This document shows positions 44,595 to 54,675 of a stretch of DNA of 64,000 nucleotides, piece after piece (the first letter of the stretch is position 1; every line of letters begins with the position of its first letter). The notes below the pieces were generated by a model that did not search any database, was not told where the DNA came from, and worked only from the letters and a program-made list of their open reading frames with translations. Source of the DNA: Norana najaformis (lineage: Eukaryota; Annelida; Clitellata; Crassiclitellata; Hormogastridae); the NCBI GenBank assembly GCA_964023275.1, contig OZ029914.1, forward strand, positions 48,810,530 to 48,874,529, given 5' to 3'. The translations under genes were made by a program, and so were the position numbers.

Positions 44595-45240
44595 CAGAGT
44601 GCTCACAGCAGCTAAAGCCACGCGGTTCTACAATTGTCCTGAACCTAGGTTCTTGCAACAAACCAGTGTCAGAAGAACGCAAGAATCTGGGAGGGTGATA
44701 AGGAGTAAGCAAAGATTAAAGATATGAGGGAAGGCTAGTGTTTTGAGCCATAAAGATCAAGCATGCAATTTTAGGCTTAATACGCCACTCAACAGGGAGC
44801 CAGTGAAGTTCACGAAGGCGACCTAATGCATTTGACGAAGAAGAACATGTAACAACTCTGGAAAGAGAGTTTTGAACCCTCTGGAGCTTTTTTGCATTAA
44901 TAGAAGATATACCTTATAACACTGCATTTGCAAAGTCTAATCGAGAACTAACAAGTGCACATGCCACTGTTTTAGCCACATAAATAGTCAGAGAATGTCT
45001 GCGACGAAATGCCTTGATCTGGTAGAAACAAGACCTGCAAATCGAAAAGATACGTGTGAAGTCATAATGAGCGAGTTATCAAGGGTGACACCGAGAGTTT
45101 TAATTTTGCCTGATAGTGGGATTTGGGTTCCTGCAAGGTCAATAGAAGAATGCGAAGTGAAAGACTGCATAGGCTGGTGAGTTGTTAAAAGAATTGCCTC
45201 TGACTTATCTGGCTCAGAATACTGGCCTTCCATCATATCT
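44595..45240 (-). mobile_element. LINE-B copy 3, longest of the minus-strand copies
   Basis: Reading from 45240 downward: 'DKSEAILLTTHQPMQSF', 'IDLAGTQIPLSGKIKTLGV', 'LVSSRLDFANAV', 'KLQRVQNSLSRVV', 'LRELHWLPVEWRIKPKIACL', then 'GLLQEPRFRTIV' as in the shorter copies. Stops and a frame change interrupt it. It links the palm motif seen at 21640-22230 with the C-terminus seen at 40.5 and 41.3 kb, so all belong to one family. Confidence 0.85.
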
Positions 45241-45562
45241 TAATACTTTGCTGACGCCATATCTTATAATCCGATGAACAATTCACTTTCTCATGAATAT
45301 GGACAAAGATCATCAGGAAGGATATTTAAGATGAATAATGGACTTCCATCAGAATAGAATTGGCGATCGATTGATATTGAGATTAGAAGAGCTGTAGACA
45401 GTCTTTGAACTTCAATAAAAATTATTGTGGATGAAGGTATGACTGAGATTTGAAGTTAAAATAGAGTTAAACTTAAAAAACAAACAACTTATTACACATA
45501 GAAAATTATTCTGGCGTAGTAATCCAGTACACGAATATTTGTGTTTAAGTATACCACCTTCT
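45241..45562. other. 3' flank of gene C
   Basis: This would hold the 3' UTR of gene C. An AATAAA motif overlaps the predicted stop codon (minus strand, about 45562-45567). The segment 45464-45562 is duplicated in diverged form at 39895-40015. Confidence 0.5.
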
Positions 45563-48500
45563 TTATTCTTTTACAGCGAAAATCGCTATGAGACCTCCTG
45601 TTAGGACTACTAAGCAACACGATACCACATTTGCAACATTGTAGCTCGGAGGATCTGAAAGTAAGAAAGAACATTAAAGAAATACAACACAAGATATAGT
45701 TTGATACTTCAAAATGCGAATGGTTTGATGTGAAGCAGTTTAAAAACGCTATTTGAAAACAGCCACACCTATCGAACTTCAAGCCAACGTGTTCTTTAGT
45801 TTCAGATTTAAATACGGTAAAAAAAACTAATTTTCTACGCCTGAAGCAGGTTGTCATTAATAGCTCGCACCACTATCGTGGCATTCTGTGATCCGTTCAA
45901 TTTGCAAAGAGGCGCCTGTGTTGGACGTGGCTTTCCAATGGATTATAATTTTGTTTACGATTAGGGCCTATATTAGAGTCATTGCAGCAGTGGACTATCA
46001 CTTGAGTGACTAATAGATCTGTTATTACTCTTAAGAAAATCTACAATTTCTCTATTATTCTAAGTCGGATTTGAATATTGCAATATGAAGCGAATAACAA
46101 TAGAGGCTAATGAAAGGTAGGATTAATCACTTGGGGCCCAATGCATAGTGTAAACGGGATCCTTGTGCATGAGTTAATGGAATATCGTAAAGAAATGCTA
46201 CAACGGTGGATTGTATTTATATTTAAAGAAATGGGAAGGTGGCGGATTAGATCGATTAAGGTTAAATTTCTTGAAAAGGTGGGTCTTCACTTTGAATGGA
46301 AAGCCTGCGGAGTGATAGAGGAACTTGAGATATGTTTTCGGAAGAGGGATAAAAACATCAGACCAACCATCAAGCTTAAATGGAGGCGACTTCCATTCAT
46401 CAGAGTAGTTTGGAACATTCGCTGCTGTCACTTCAGCCGGTTTGTCAGTTTCACTGAAGTATACAATGGCGGTATAAAAAATCTCCTTGGTCGTCAATGG
46501 CATCGTTAATGTGCTGTTTACTTGACCATTCTCCACAGATCTTCTGGCTTTGTTCACCTCTTCTCCATCGCTGGTATTCCATTTAATCTGCGGGGCCCAT
46601 TCTCCATAAACTCCGATAGCACACAAAATTGTTACGTCATTCTCAGTCTCGTTGAATGTGCAGTTTAGATCCAACTCTTAGAAATAGAAGTACAGATATT
46701 CATGATATATCCAAAGTAGCAACACAACCAAGACTCCAGATATTCAAAAAATATCTCTAAGTATTGTTTAATTTTACTAGTAAACGTTACACTTAAGATG
46801 TACCTTTGGTATTAGGAGCTGGAAAACTGGAATTCATGTAGTGTTTCCCCACTAGATGGCCAATCAAGCGAACTATTCGCTTTAAGCTTTGGTTATCTCT
46901 CGAGTGAGACTAGTTTCCGTTTTGGCCAATTTTCCGGTGAAATGCGTTATATATTCAAGAAATATCTTTGAAGTTGTCGCAAAGAGTAAAAACATGCGAA
47001 CTGAGTTGCCTAGGCGTCTCAAGGATAGCAGACGCACGAATGTGTTTTAATGCCTTTGATAACTTAGCTGCGCTTAATTTCTAAACTGGCAAAAGCCAAA
47101 CCACTTTTTGGTTATAGACTGGAGTTAAAATCGATGACACACTTCTTATGACCGAGCTATCCAGCTAGGCCTGTGCTGTCCTTGTGCATAAATTTTCCAG
47201 ACGTGGGGGTGCAAAGGGGTAAGATGGACCCTTTAAGCACTGTTTGATCAATAATGACCATAATTATCAGATTCTGAACATGTTTTTTAACATTTTTAAT
47301 ATTCAAGCACTTCAGTATTGTTAATCAGCAGTAAACTGTCTTCTCTGCTTATAATATTTCTGTCCTATAGGCTATATTGAAGTATGACCTCAGGGGTCCA
47401 TCTTGTCCTGCGAACTGGGGTAAGACGGACATAATGTAGGGGTAAGACGGACAGTCAAGATCTGGTCATCTATAGTACTACAGTTACTTTAAAATTTTAA
47501 GGGCCTATGCTAAGAAACTAAGAATGCTAAGAAACTGCATGTGATCATGACAGGCCTATTGCCTTTAATGTCACTGTTCACAATCTCTGCACATAAATGA
47601 ATCCTGGATGTGCTTGGGCTTTCCCAGTACACCGGCACATGACAACTCGTACCACGTCTGACATTTGATGCAGGCAATCCAATCTTCAACTGATTCGTCT
47701 TCGATCTCTCCACATCCTGCACAACACACTGTAGGCTTATTAGCCTTACTTTTCTTTCCTAGATGGATGTTTGCCTTTTTCTTCTTCATTTTCTTCTTAG
47801 AGTCAATGCTGCGGCCTCTTGGTTTATTCTCTCGGCATGTCAGCTTCTTTTTCTTGTGGTTCTTTTTAGATCCAGAATCAAGACAAACTCTCTTTTGTTC
47901 TGTGACTTTGAACTGCAAGTCCAACTTTCTTTTCTTAGGCTTATCTTCATAAAAGCACAATTCCTTTTCTAAATCAGTAAGGTGCTTTTGTGACGTCAAC
48001 ACACGAGAACTTGTAGCACGGCTTTTTCGTTTTCCTTTATTGTCACTGAAGACTTTCTTAGGCAGGGGCCTCAATACTTCAAATCTGTTGCTTTTGATGG
48101 AATGAAGATCCCTTTTTGATGCATTTCCATCACCTTCAGACACTCTAGCTGACTGATCTTGTCCATCAGAATGACGTTGTCCGCTGTCAGTTGCAGTTGA
48201 TTCAGGTGGTCTATCAAAGTCAGATTTTTCACTAGTGGTCACGATTGATAGAATCTGTGCATCAGACTGAAGCTGTCTAATTTGGTTCACTTCAGCTGAC
48301 TGACCTGGTTCATCAGATTCAGCTTGCTCACCAGTGATCATGCCAGTGGGCTGAACCTGAGACTGAAACTGTCTGTCGCGGCATCTGCATAAAACACAGG
48401 CCTAAGTTAACCAAACATAGTCCACAGTACCGTATCACATTCATGGGGTAAAAAGGACACTTATTCTGCAGTGATAATAAACTGAACTGATACATAGTAG

Positions 48501-51471
48501 TATGCAATATGAACTCCCAGAAAAATAACTACTTACAGTTAATGTAAATAACACTCTTTGGGTTATCTGTTGTGAAACATAAACCGGGTGATAAACTTTC
48601 GTGTAGGGGTAAGATGGACAGACAACACTACCCTTCGGTATCAGATAGCTGTTACAGTATATGCGACCACAAAGCGTATGTTTTAATACGCTAGATAACA
48701 AGCTAATATATATGCCTATTAAATAAAATACTATTTATAGGCGAGGGATACTTACTGTCCACACAGTCTCCTTAGCCGTTTATTTAAGTTTTTTATTTTA
48801 CTTTCGCCGAAAAACACTTTCTTCCGCACAGCTGTTGATCATCGATACGCCACGCCCTTTCCGGTAGACTGGTACCCGACTTTGCATGTTTTAATAACGC
48901 GTCGATAAATAATGTCCATCTTGCCCCCGTTACGGGGTAAGATGAACATTAAGAAATGTACGTTTTGATGGGTTTTGCGTTGAGGGTCCATCTTACCCCG
49001 GGGTCCATCTTCCCCCTTATGACCTACCCAGCGCTTTTGCGAGATACCTGCAGGCGCTAAAGAAGTGTTCGAATACACTCGTACATACATACAAATCTGG
49101 GAACGCAGGAAATTTAAGTCCACCCTTTAATCCATAAACAATCATATATAAATCTTGATATGCAAGAAATGTAAATTCAGCCTAGAATTTTGGACTAGAT
49201 CAACAGAAAAGATAGGGCACCACAATTATTTGCAAGTACACAACATGACAGCAATAGCACAAATATCATAAATAAGAAAGAATCACGAAATGGATATGAA
49301 CCGGTCATCAAACCATGACAATTACAGAAGTTGATTTGACAAAGAAAAAGTCTAAGGAATTGAACTCCCTGACACAGTTAGTTCTGAAGAAAAAAATTGC
49401 AAAGACAGCACAGATTCAAGAAGCTGACAAATGGAGGAAAGCTATCCACTGCCTGAGAGAAGAAAAAAGTTAAGAAGCCTGCATATATTTATTAAGATCT
49501 ATTTGTTATTATTATAAAATAGAACTCGTAAATACCGTTGATAATAATAGATATTTTTGTATTTCACATTTTCAGGACTTACCAATAACGATGAGGTCAG
49601 CGCTAACTCTCATGAGCGTGCCCGGTTCGGTGCACATGTATCGTTTGGCGGTTTCCTCTCTAGCTGTTATGTTCAAGTTGTACTTTCCCGGTTCATGATT
49701 TTCAATTTCACAGCATGAGCAGGGACATGCTTTTGGGTTCAGAGCATATCCATTCCAGAGTTCCTCTTTTTGTGAGTTGTTTCCAAGTAAATGCCACTGT
49801 AACTTTCGGTCTTCGTTATCCGATTTGCATTTAATAGTGGCCGATTCGTTGAGCAGCACCACTGCGTTCTCTGGTTGCTCAATAAGAATCGCATATGTCA
49901 CTGAAATAAAAACAAGCATCTTTTATTTCTTATTGTTTAAAAAATCAATAGTCGTATAGTATAGCAACGAAGAAGGCAGGTAGTAAGCGTCTTGCCTATC
50001 GATTTTGTCTTGACTAAGCGTCTGTGAATAAGCTGGTTCCGCGACTTAGCTTTCTTTGGGCGTTGTAGAAATCTCGAGTTTACGATTGCGTTAAGCTTCA
50101 TATATTCAGCCATCTTATAGGCGCTCAGACGTGAATTGCAAACATGAACTTCGACTGGATGGCCTTTGTACTCGAGAGTTTTATTTTCATATTATGTGAA
50201 CAATATGCCCTACTGGCCTAGTTAGATACATTGGTTAAAGCGTACATCAAGGCGCCTCTGTGCGTGAGGATGCCGGTTCACAAACCTACCGTGGCTTGTT
50301 TCAGAGATTTGAATCTCGGGCTCGTACACGGGGACCTTAAATGGCGTGGCGCCTATTCAAACGGGCAGCGGTGGCGAAGAGTCTCACCCGATAAATTCAT
50401 GGAAAATTGAGCAGGGTCAAAGCCATACGGTCGCTATAGAAAATCGTGTACATGTACATTTTACAATGTAAAGTTCATGTTTACTAAAGAATAACACAAG
50501 TAGTGAATATTAACGTTCAGTTAGAGCATACATATCTAACTGACACAAATGGTGTTCTAAATTTTCTTGAATGCGAGATAATAAAGTATTTGAAACTTTT
50601 AAACAATTGAATTACAGTAATTATGCTTACAGGACATTGAGTTGTAAAATGATAGGTTCTCTATAATATGCAGACTATAACTCTGGCTTCGTGAAACTAA
50701 GATATTCTGGATAAATAAGTAATTATTTAATTAATCCAACAAGTTCTTGCTACCTCACACATTAAATGGCTGATAATGAAAGAATTTTATCTTACCTTCT
50801 ATTAGAACGAAGAGACACAAAGGAGTTAAAGTTTGGCTTCTTGAACCCCAAAGTCTTCGGGTTTTTCCTGAAAATCAGATGTTAGACAACAATGCATAAG
50901 TTGATCAAAGTAGATTAACAAGTGGCTTGGTTGTCATAAATTACATCTACATCTTTAACAACATAAAGCAGATGTTTTCTAGATACTTTGTAATGATCCA
51001 TTAAATGACAACCTTTTCGGTGCTGGTTTCCTAGTTTAACAACAAACTCACCGACAACGGACAGTCGGTCTGTTGTGGTGAGTTTGTTGTTAAACTAAGA
51101 AACCAGCATTGCAGAAGAACGAATCCTGTGTTCTGAGAGAAGCCAACCTTAGGATGTTGCCCCACTGGCGACCGCGGAAGAGGCAGAGTCGAATCCTGAG
51201 ATAGAACTTTACAGCGTTGCCTCCCTTAAAAGCGACCAATCTGGACCTTCCTTGAAGGGAACAGACACTAAGGGCAGAGATGGTATTGAAAGGCCATTTT
51301 AAGTCAAAAGTAGAAGGTGCAGTGAGGCGAGTGGCTCGGAACGTAATACTGGGTTTGAGTCAACCTCGCCTAGCGAAATAATGCACCGTCCGCGACCCCC
51401 ATAAATAAATATATATATATATATAGGCCCTAGTGAGCATTTTAGCCAACGGTCCACTTACTAATTTCCAT
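45563..51471 (-). CDS. gene C: two-Ig-domain membrane receptor, complete five-exon model
   Basis: Exons in transcript order: 51471-51462, 50867-50796, 49900-49583, 46676-46368 and 45654-45563. Every listed junction has GT and AG, all four introns are phase 1, and the total of 801 bases gives 266 codons plus stop. Exon 1 supplies only ATG and two more codons. Exon 2 gives a basic stretch and hydrophobic 'LTPLCLFVLIEG' (signal or anchor). Ig1 (residues 28-133) has C52, W63 and 'RYMC' (C117), with an unusual 'CPCSCC' cluster at 86-91. Ig2 (134-236) has C139 and C152, 'GEWAPQIKW' and 'VTAANVP', but lacks two cysteines present in genes A and B. The last exon gives a membrane span (about 246-263) and a tail of only a few residues. 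The Ig1-Ig2 intron contains a DNA transposon. A role in recognition or adhesion is an inference from the architecture only. Confidence 0.8.
47213..49020 (-). mobile_element. DNA transposon with GGGGTAAGATGGAC-type ends
   Basis: Left end 'aaaggggtaagatggaccct' (from 47213) and right end (to about 49020), whose reverse complement is 'aagggggaagatggacccc' and then 'ggggtaagatggaccct', form inverted termini about 1.8 kb apart. Extra internal copies of the motif occur near 47409, 47440, 48444 and 48605. The element lies entirely inside the Ig1-Ig2 intron of gene C and carries the PHD-like ORF on the minus strand. The superfamily is not certain; the ORF suggests a pogo-like element. Confidence 0.7.
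47571..48384 (-). CDS. C-terminal part of pogo-like transposase with PHD-type finger
   Basis: An open frame of about 270 codons runs from an acceptor-like site ('gttttatgcag', exon start about 48384) to the stop at 47571. The first third is Ser/Gln/Asp-rich. Next comes 'LRPLPKKVFSDNKGKRKSRA' and 'VLTSQKHLTDLE', a layout typical of the region after the DDE_1 domain in pogo-like transposases, then a Lys/Arg-rich stretch. The C-terminus is a zinc-finger-like 'CCAGCGEIEDE', 'DWIACIKCQTWYELSC' and 'FMCRDCEQ'. In PHD fingers the residue after WY is normally His; here it is Glu, so one zinc ligand is missing. No DDE catalytic domain was found nearby, so this is a remnant or the final exon of a split gene. 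Confidence 0.6.
49315..49473 (+). CDS. small Lys-rich open frame, uncertain
   Basis: ATG at 49315, 52 codons, stop TAA 49471-49473. It reads 'TITEVDLTKKKSKELNSL', 'QLVLKKKIAKTAQIQEADKW' and 'RKAIHCLREE', an amphipathic, helix-like composition that looks more protein-like than its neighbours. It lies antisense in a gene C intron, between the DNA transposon and the Ig1 exon. It could be a fragment of a retrocopied gene. I recognise no family. Confidence 0.25.
   Translation: MTITEVDLTKKKSKELNSLTQLVLKKKIAKTAQIQEADKWRKAIHCLREEKS
49985..50090 (+). mobile_element. LINE-A 3' tail fragment (copy 5)
   Basis: Reads 'cttgcctatcgattttgtct', 'gcgtctgtgaataagctggt' and 'cgttgtagaaatctcgagtt', then a single ATTGCG-like tail unit. 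Only about 100 bp of the LINE-A 3' end is present, in a gene C intron. Confidence 0.85.
50215..50466 (+). repeat. SINE-A copy 3, full length
   Basis: Begins 'ctggcctagttagatacatt', with A-box-like 'ttggttaaagcgta', B box 'ccggttcacaaacc', body 'ggcgcctattcaaacgggca' and 'ctcacccgataaattcatgg', and tail 'ggtcgctatagaaaatcgtg'. It is the best copy for defining the family's 3' end. It lies in gene C intron 2, about 130 bp downstream of a LINE-A tail. Confidence 0.85.
51021..51108. repeat. imperfect inverted repeat, about 37-bp arms
   Basis: The left arm 'tgctggtttcctagtttaac' plus 'aacaaactcaccgacaac' (51021-51058) is mirrored by the right arm ending at 51108, with a loop of roughly 12 bp. Mismatches are few. 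It lies in gene C intron 1, and may be a small foldback element. Confidence 0.85.
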
Positions 51472-51865
51472 TTAAACTGATGTCAAAATTTTCTCTCCTG
51501 ACTGGAACAGGCAAACTGCAACAACAGAACCAGAAATTTTAGTTTATTTTATACCAAGCCTATGAAGATTGTTACTGTTGTAGAGTAACCGTCTCTCTTT
51601 TATCATTTACTAGTAATGTAACGCATAGTGGCGGCTCGAGGATTGTTTGCGTCGGGGGTCAAGAAGATTTCCTGAGGGGCGCCACATTTTAGCAGTCCCC
51701 AGTTCATGGGTTTGGTGTGAGGGGCGCCAGCGTATAACCAAGAGGGGCGCGTTGGCAACACTCCCCCGCGCCTATAGCTAAATCCGCTACTGGTAATGCA
51801 ATGTAAAAATGACAATTTACCGAGCATTTAAGTTAGCTATTAGAAGCGTCGTTAAAACATTCAAT
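51440..51865 (-). repeat. segmental duplication, copy 1: gene C first exon and upstream
   Basis: The segment contains gene C's ATG exon (51471-51462), a splice-acceptor-like 'ttgttgcag' upstream of it, and flanking DNA. It is homologous to 62625-62760 plus 63870-63990: 'cacttactaatttccattt' pairs with 'cacttactgatttccattt', and 'gagcatttaagttagctatt' pairs with 'gagcatttaagttagcgatt'. Copy 1 differs by carrying the MITE at 51625-51797. Confidence 0.85.
51625..51797 (-). mobile_element. TAGTGGCGGA MITE, reverse copy, with empty-site support
   Basis: Left end 'catagtggcggctcgaggat' and right end 'agctaaatccgctactgg', with inner 'gaggggcgccacatttt' and 'ggggcgccagcgtataacca'. It is flanked by 'taatgtaa' and 'taatgcaa', an 8-bp near-perfect duplication. 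The duplicate locus (63915-63945) reads 'actaataatgtaacaatgta' without the element, an empty site. This supports a hAT-type transposition event after the segmental duplication, or precise loss in the other copy. Confidence 0.85.
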
Positions 51866-52504
51866 ATAATCAGCAGCCATGTCGGTTGTTGACTAACCTT
51901 CTGTGTCATTTTGACGAATTCTTTGTCTTAAAGTGGAACTTTCTGGACAATTTCTGACATGTTTGGACGTTTGCTGTTGCTTAGGTTGCGTGCAGAAATT
52001 TATCTTAGTTTCCGCAGCAGATTTAGACCATTTTAGACAGTATTTTTACACACAGGCCTACCATCTTGGCGTTCGTGACTGCATGAGGAGGTGTACAGCT
52101 TCGACGAAGGAGGAGCGAGGGGAGTATTTGAAGTAACCTTGACCGTCAGTCATGGGTAGCTTTGGTCTGCCGACCTGCAGGCGACGAAACTTGTTCTAAT
52201 AAGACCCAACGGTTCGAGGGATGTCCATACTTTGTGACATTACCACAAATGATTTGAAATGAGGGACTGTTGGGATGGTGGCGGTCCAGAAAGGAGAAGT
52301 TCAGGGCAAAAATGCACAGGAAAACTCGGTTCCTTTTGAATTTTTCTTTGTCATAATCCTGACTACAATGGTCTTAATCGCTTTTTAATAAGAAGAAGAC
52401 ATTCTTAAAGCGTTACTATGTAGACGACTTAAATTTGTCATCCGGGTCAAACTCATCCAAGAAAAAATTTGCATTTGCTTGTATTTTTGAACATTAGCTT
52501 AATG
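51866..52504. other. no recognised gene
   Basis: Nothing supported. Confidence 0.4.
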
Positions 52505-53341
52505 CAGTGCTTCCCAACCTGTGTGCCGCGGCGCACAAGTGTGCCGTGAGCGCGGCAGAAGTGTGCCGTGGCCGAATGTCAGAAATCAAAAGTTTTAAAT
52601 GACAATAATATCACTCAATCAGACTATAATCGCTGTCCCAGAATTATAAATTAGTCAAGTACAATTTCTTATCAGGCTGATTTAGCTGTATGTGCAATGT
52701 TGAATGCATTGAATTCGTGTATGTACGGCAACGATTCAAACATACTGTCTGTTACTGACAATCTTTTGTAGCACTTGCTTTTCGTCGTAAACTTCTGATG
52801 AGGAGAAATGAAATAGAAACAAATCAAACAACAAATTCAAGTTCTATGTTTCCTCGCGCAGTTGAAGTTGATGCAGGTGCATTTGTGTTACATGACATTC
52901 TTACTGTGCATTTATCAGATTTGGAAGACAAGTTGCAATATTATTTTCCAAGTTTAAATGTCTGACAAAGACTGGGTCAGAAACCCATTTCATCACCAAC
53001 TAGATTTGTTTGGTCTACAAATTGCGGAAAAGGAACAGCTGACTGACATTTCAGCTGACAGAACACTGCGACTTAAGCTCGCAGAAATGAATTTAACAGA
53101 CTTCTGGATTATGGTAGAGAAGGAATACGCCTTGTTAGGTGTCAAAGCTGTCGGCATACTGCTGCCCTTCTGCACTACTTAACTGCGTGGAAAGGCATTC
53201 TCAGGAATGACACCAATCAAAACGAAACACAGAGGGTGTTTACAGTGAGTCGAAAGCGACTTACGAGTGTGTTTGTCAACCGCCGTTCAAGCTCGTGTTG
53301 ACACCATTTCACATTCTTTGCAAAGTCATCCGTCCCATTAG
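52505..53341 (+). pseudogene. truncated hAT transposase (ZBED/SCAND3-like) with 5' terminus
   Basis: The left end 'cagtgcttcccaacctgtgt' followed by 'gccgcggcgcacaagtgtgc' is a typical hAT terminal sequence (CAGTGCTTCCCAA...). From about 52850 the plus strand reads 'DILTVHLSDLEDKLQYYFP', 'DWVRNPFHHQLDL', 'LAEMNLTDFWIMVEKEY' and 'GILLPFCTT', then past a stop 'GKAFSGMTPIKTKHR', and ends 'LRVCLSTAVQARVDTISHSL' with 'QSHPSH' before a stop at 53339-53341. This is the C-terminal dimerisation and catalytic end of hAT transposases. The catalytic front part is deleted and stops occur at 52961-52963 and 53180-53182. Confidence 0.9.
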
Positions 53342-53639
53342 CCATGGTTCTCATTCTAGTTTGCAGTCTGCTTTTAATTTATTTGTGCAGGTCATCTGGT
53401 TTTTAAAACAACGGCTGACAATTTCTGATTATCAGTACTGACGTCGACATAACGACATTGTTTTATCATTAATACACAGTTACAGACTGGCCAATGAAAT
53501 TGAATTGTGTACAAGTGTTTAGAACTGTATGCGAAATAGGTGGCGTATACAAGATTGGTGGGGCGTTTGGGATAAGGCTAAAGGTCTCCAGCACTTCAGC
53601 CTGGAACGAAAATTACAATTTATAGAAACAGAGAAAAGG
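53342..53639. other. no recognised feature
   Basis: Nothing firmly supported; the last part may hold decayed 5' sequence of the transposase-like pseudogene. Confidence 0.4.
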
Positions 53640-54675
53640 ATTTGCTGCCATTCTTTACCGAAGACAACAACCTAGTATTCTGTAATTGACATCAGCAACT
53701 TATTGAAGAAAATTGGTCTGTCGGATTACAGCCCAGATGAGTGGCGTCTTTTTATCGACAGTTCAAAACGTAGTCTGAAATGTGTGCTTTTAAATAACGC
53801 AAACAAATTTGGTTCTATTCCAATCGGTCACTCCACCAGGATGAAAGAAGAGTACAATGCCATCTCTTTAGTACTGGAAAAGATAAAATACAAAGAACAT
53901 CAATGGGTAATTTGTGTAGACTTGAAGATGGTAAATTTCCTCCTTGGTCAACAAAGTGGCTACACAAAGTATCCCTGCTTTTTGTGTCTTTGGGACAGTA
54001 GAGCCAAGCATGAACATTGGACAAGAAAAGATTGGCCTTCGAGGAAAGACATGGTGGTTGGAGCTCAAAATGTAATCAAGGAATCTTTGGTGGCACGAGA
54101 TAGGATCATACTGCCACCACTACATATAAAGCTAGGCCTGATGAAACAATTTGTCAGGGCTTTGAATAAAGAAGGTTCATACTTCGAATACATAGTACAC
54201 AAGTTACCAGGAATTACAATGGAAAAATTGAAGGCTGGAATCTTCGATGGTCCACAGATCAGGCAACTTATGAATGACCCACTTTTCATACCATCAAAGA
54301 ATGAAATCGAATCTTGTGCCTGGTCTTCCTTTGTTCTTGTAACTAAAAATTTTCTTGGCAACAAGAAGGCAGACAATTATGCACAACTAGTAGAGGATAT
54401 GCTTCTTCATTTCAACAAGCCTGGCTGCAACATGAGCATTAAAGTCCATTATCTCCACAGTCACTTCGATCGCTTTCCAGAGAATCTTGGTGACTTCAGC
54501 GAAGAGCAAGGTGAAAGATTTCACCAAGACATCAAAACAATGGAAAATCGATATCAAGGAAGATGGGATGCACACATGATGGCAGACTATTGCTGGAATA
54601 TTATGTGCGATTGTTCCGGCAGATGACACACTCGGAAATCGTACAAAAGGAGCTCCTTCGGTGTCGAATGACTTG
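53640..54675 (+). pseudogene. transposase-like gene, decayed paralogue 1
   Basis: The frame reads 'DEWRLFIDSSKRSLKCVLL', 'HQWVICVDLKMVNFLLG', 'GYTKYPCFLCLWDSRA', 'ILPPLHIKLGLMKQFVRAL', 'KAGIFDGPQIRQL', 'KNFLGNKKADNYAQLVE', 'VHYLHSHFDRFPENLGDFS' and 'EEQGERFHQDIKTMENRYQG'. It aligns end to end with the intact gene at 56451. A frame change around 53683 separates an upstream 'FFTEDNNLVFC' from the body, and a TGA at 54624-54626 precedes 'HTRKSYKRS', the counterpart of the intact gene's 'THKRKSKC' end. The N-terminal cysteine-rich domain is not legible. The family is found as uncharacterised proteins in many invertebrates, and its RNase-H-like layout suggests a DDE-type transposase origin. Confidence 0.8.
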
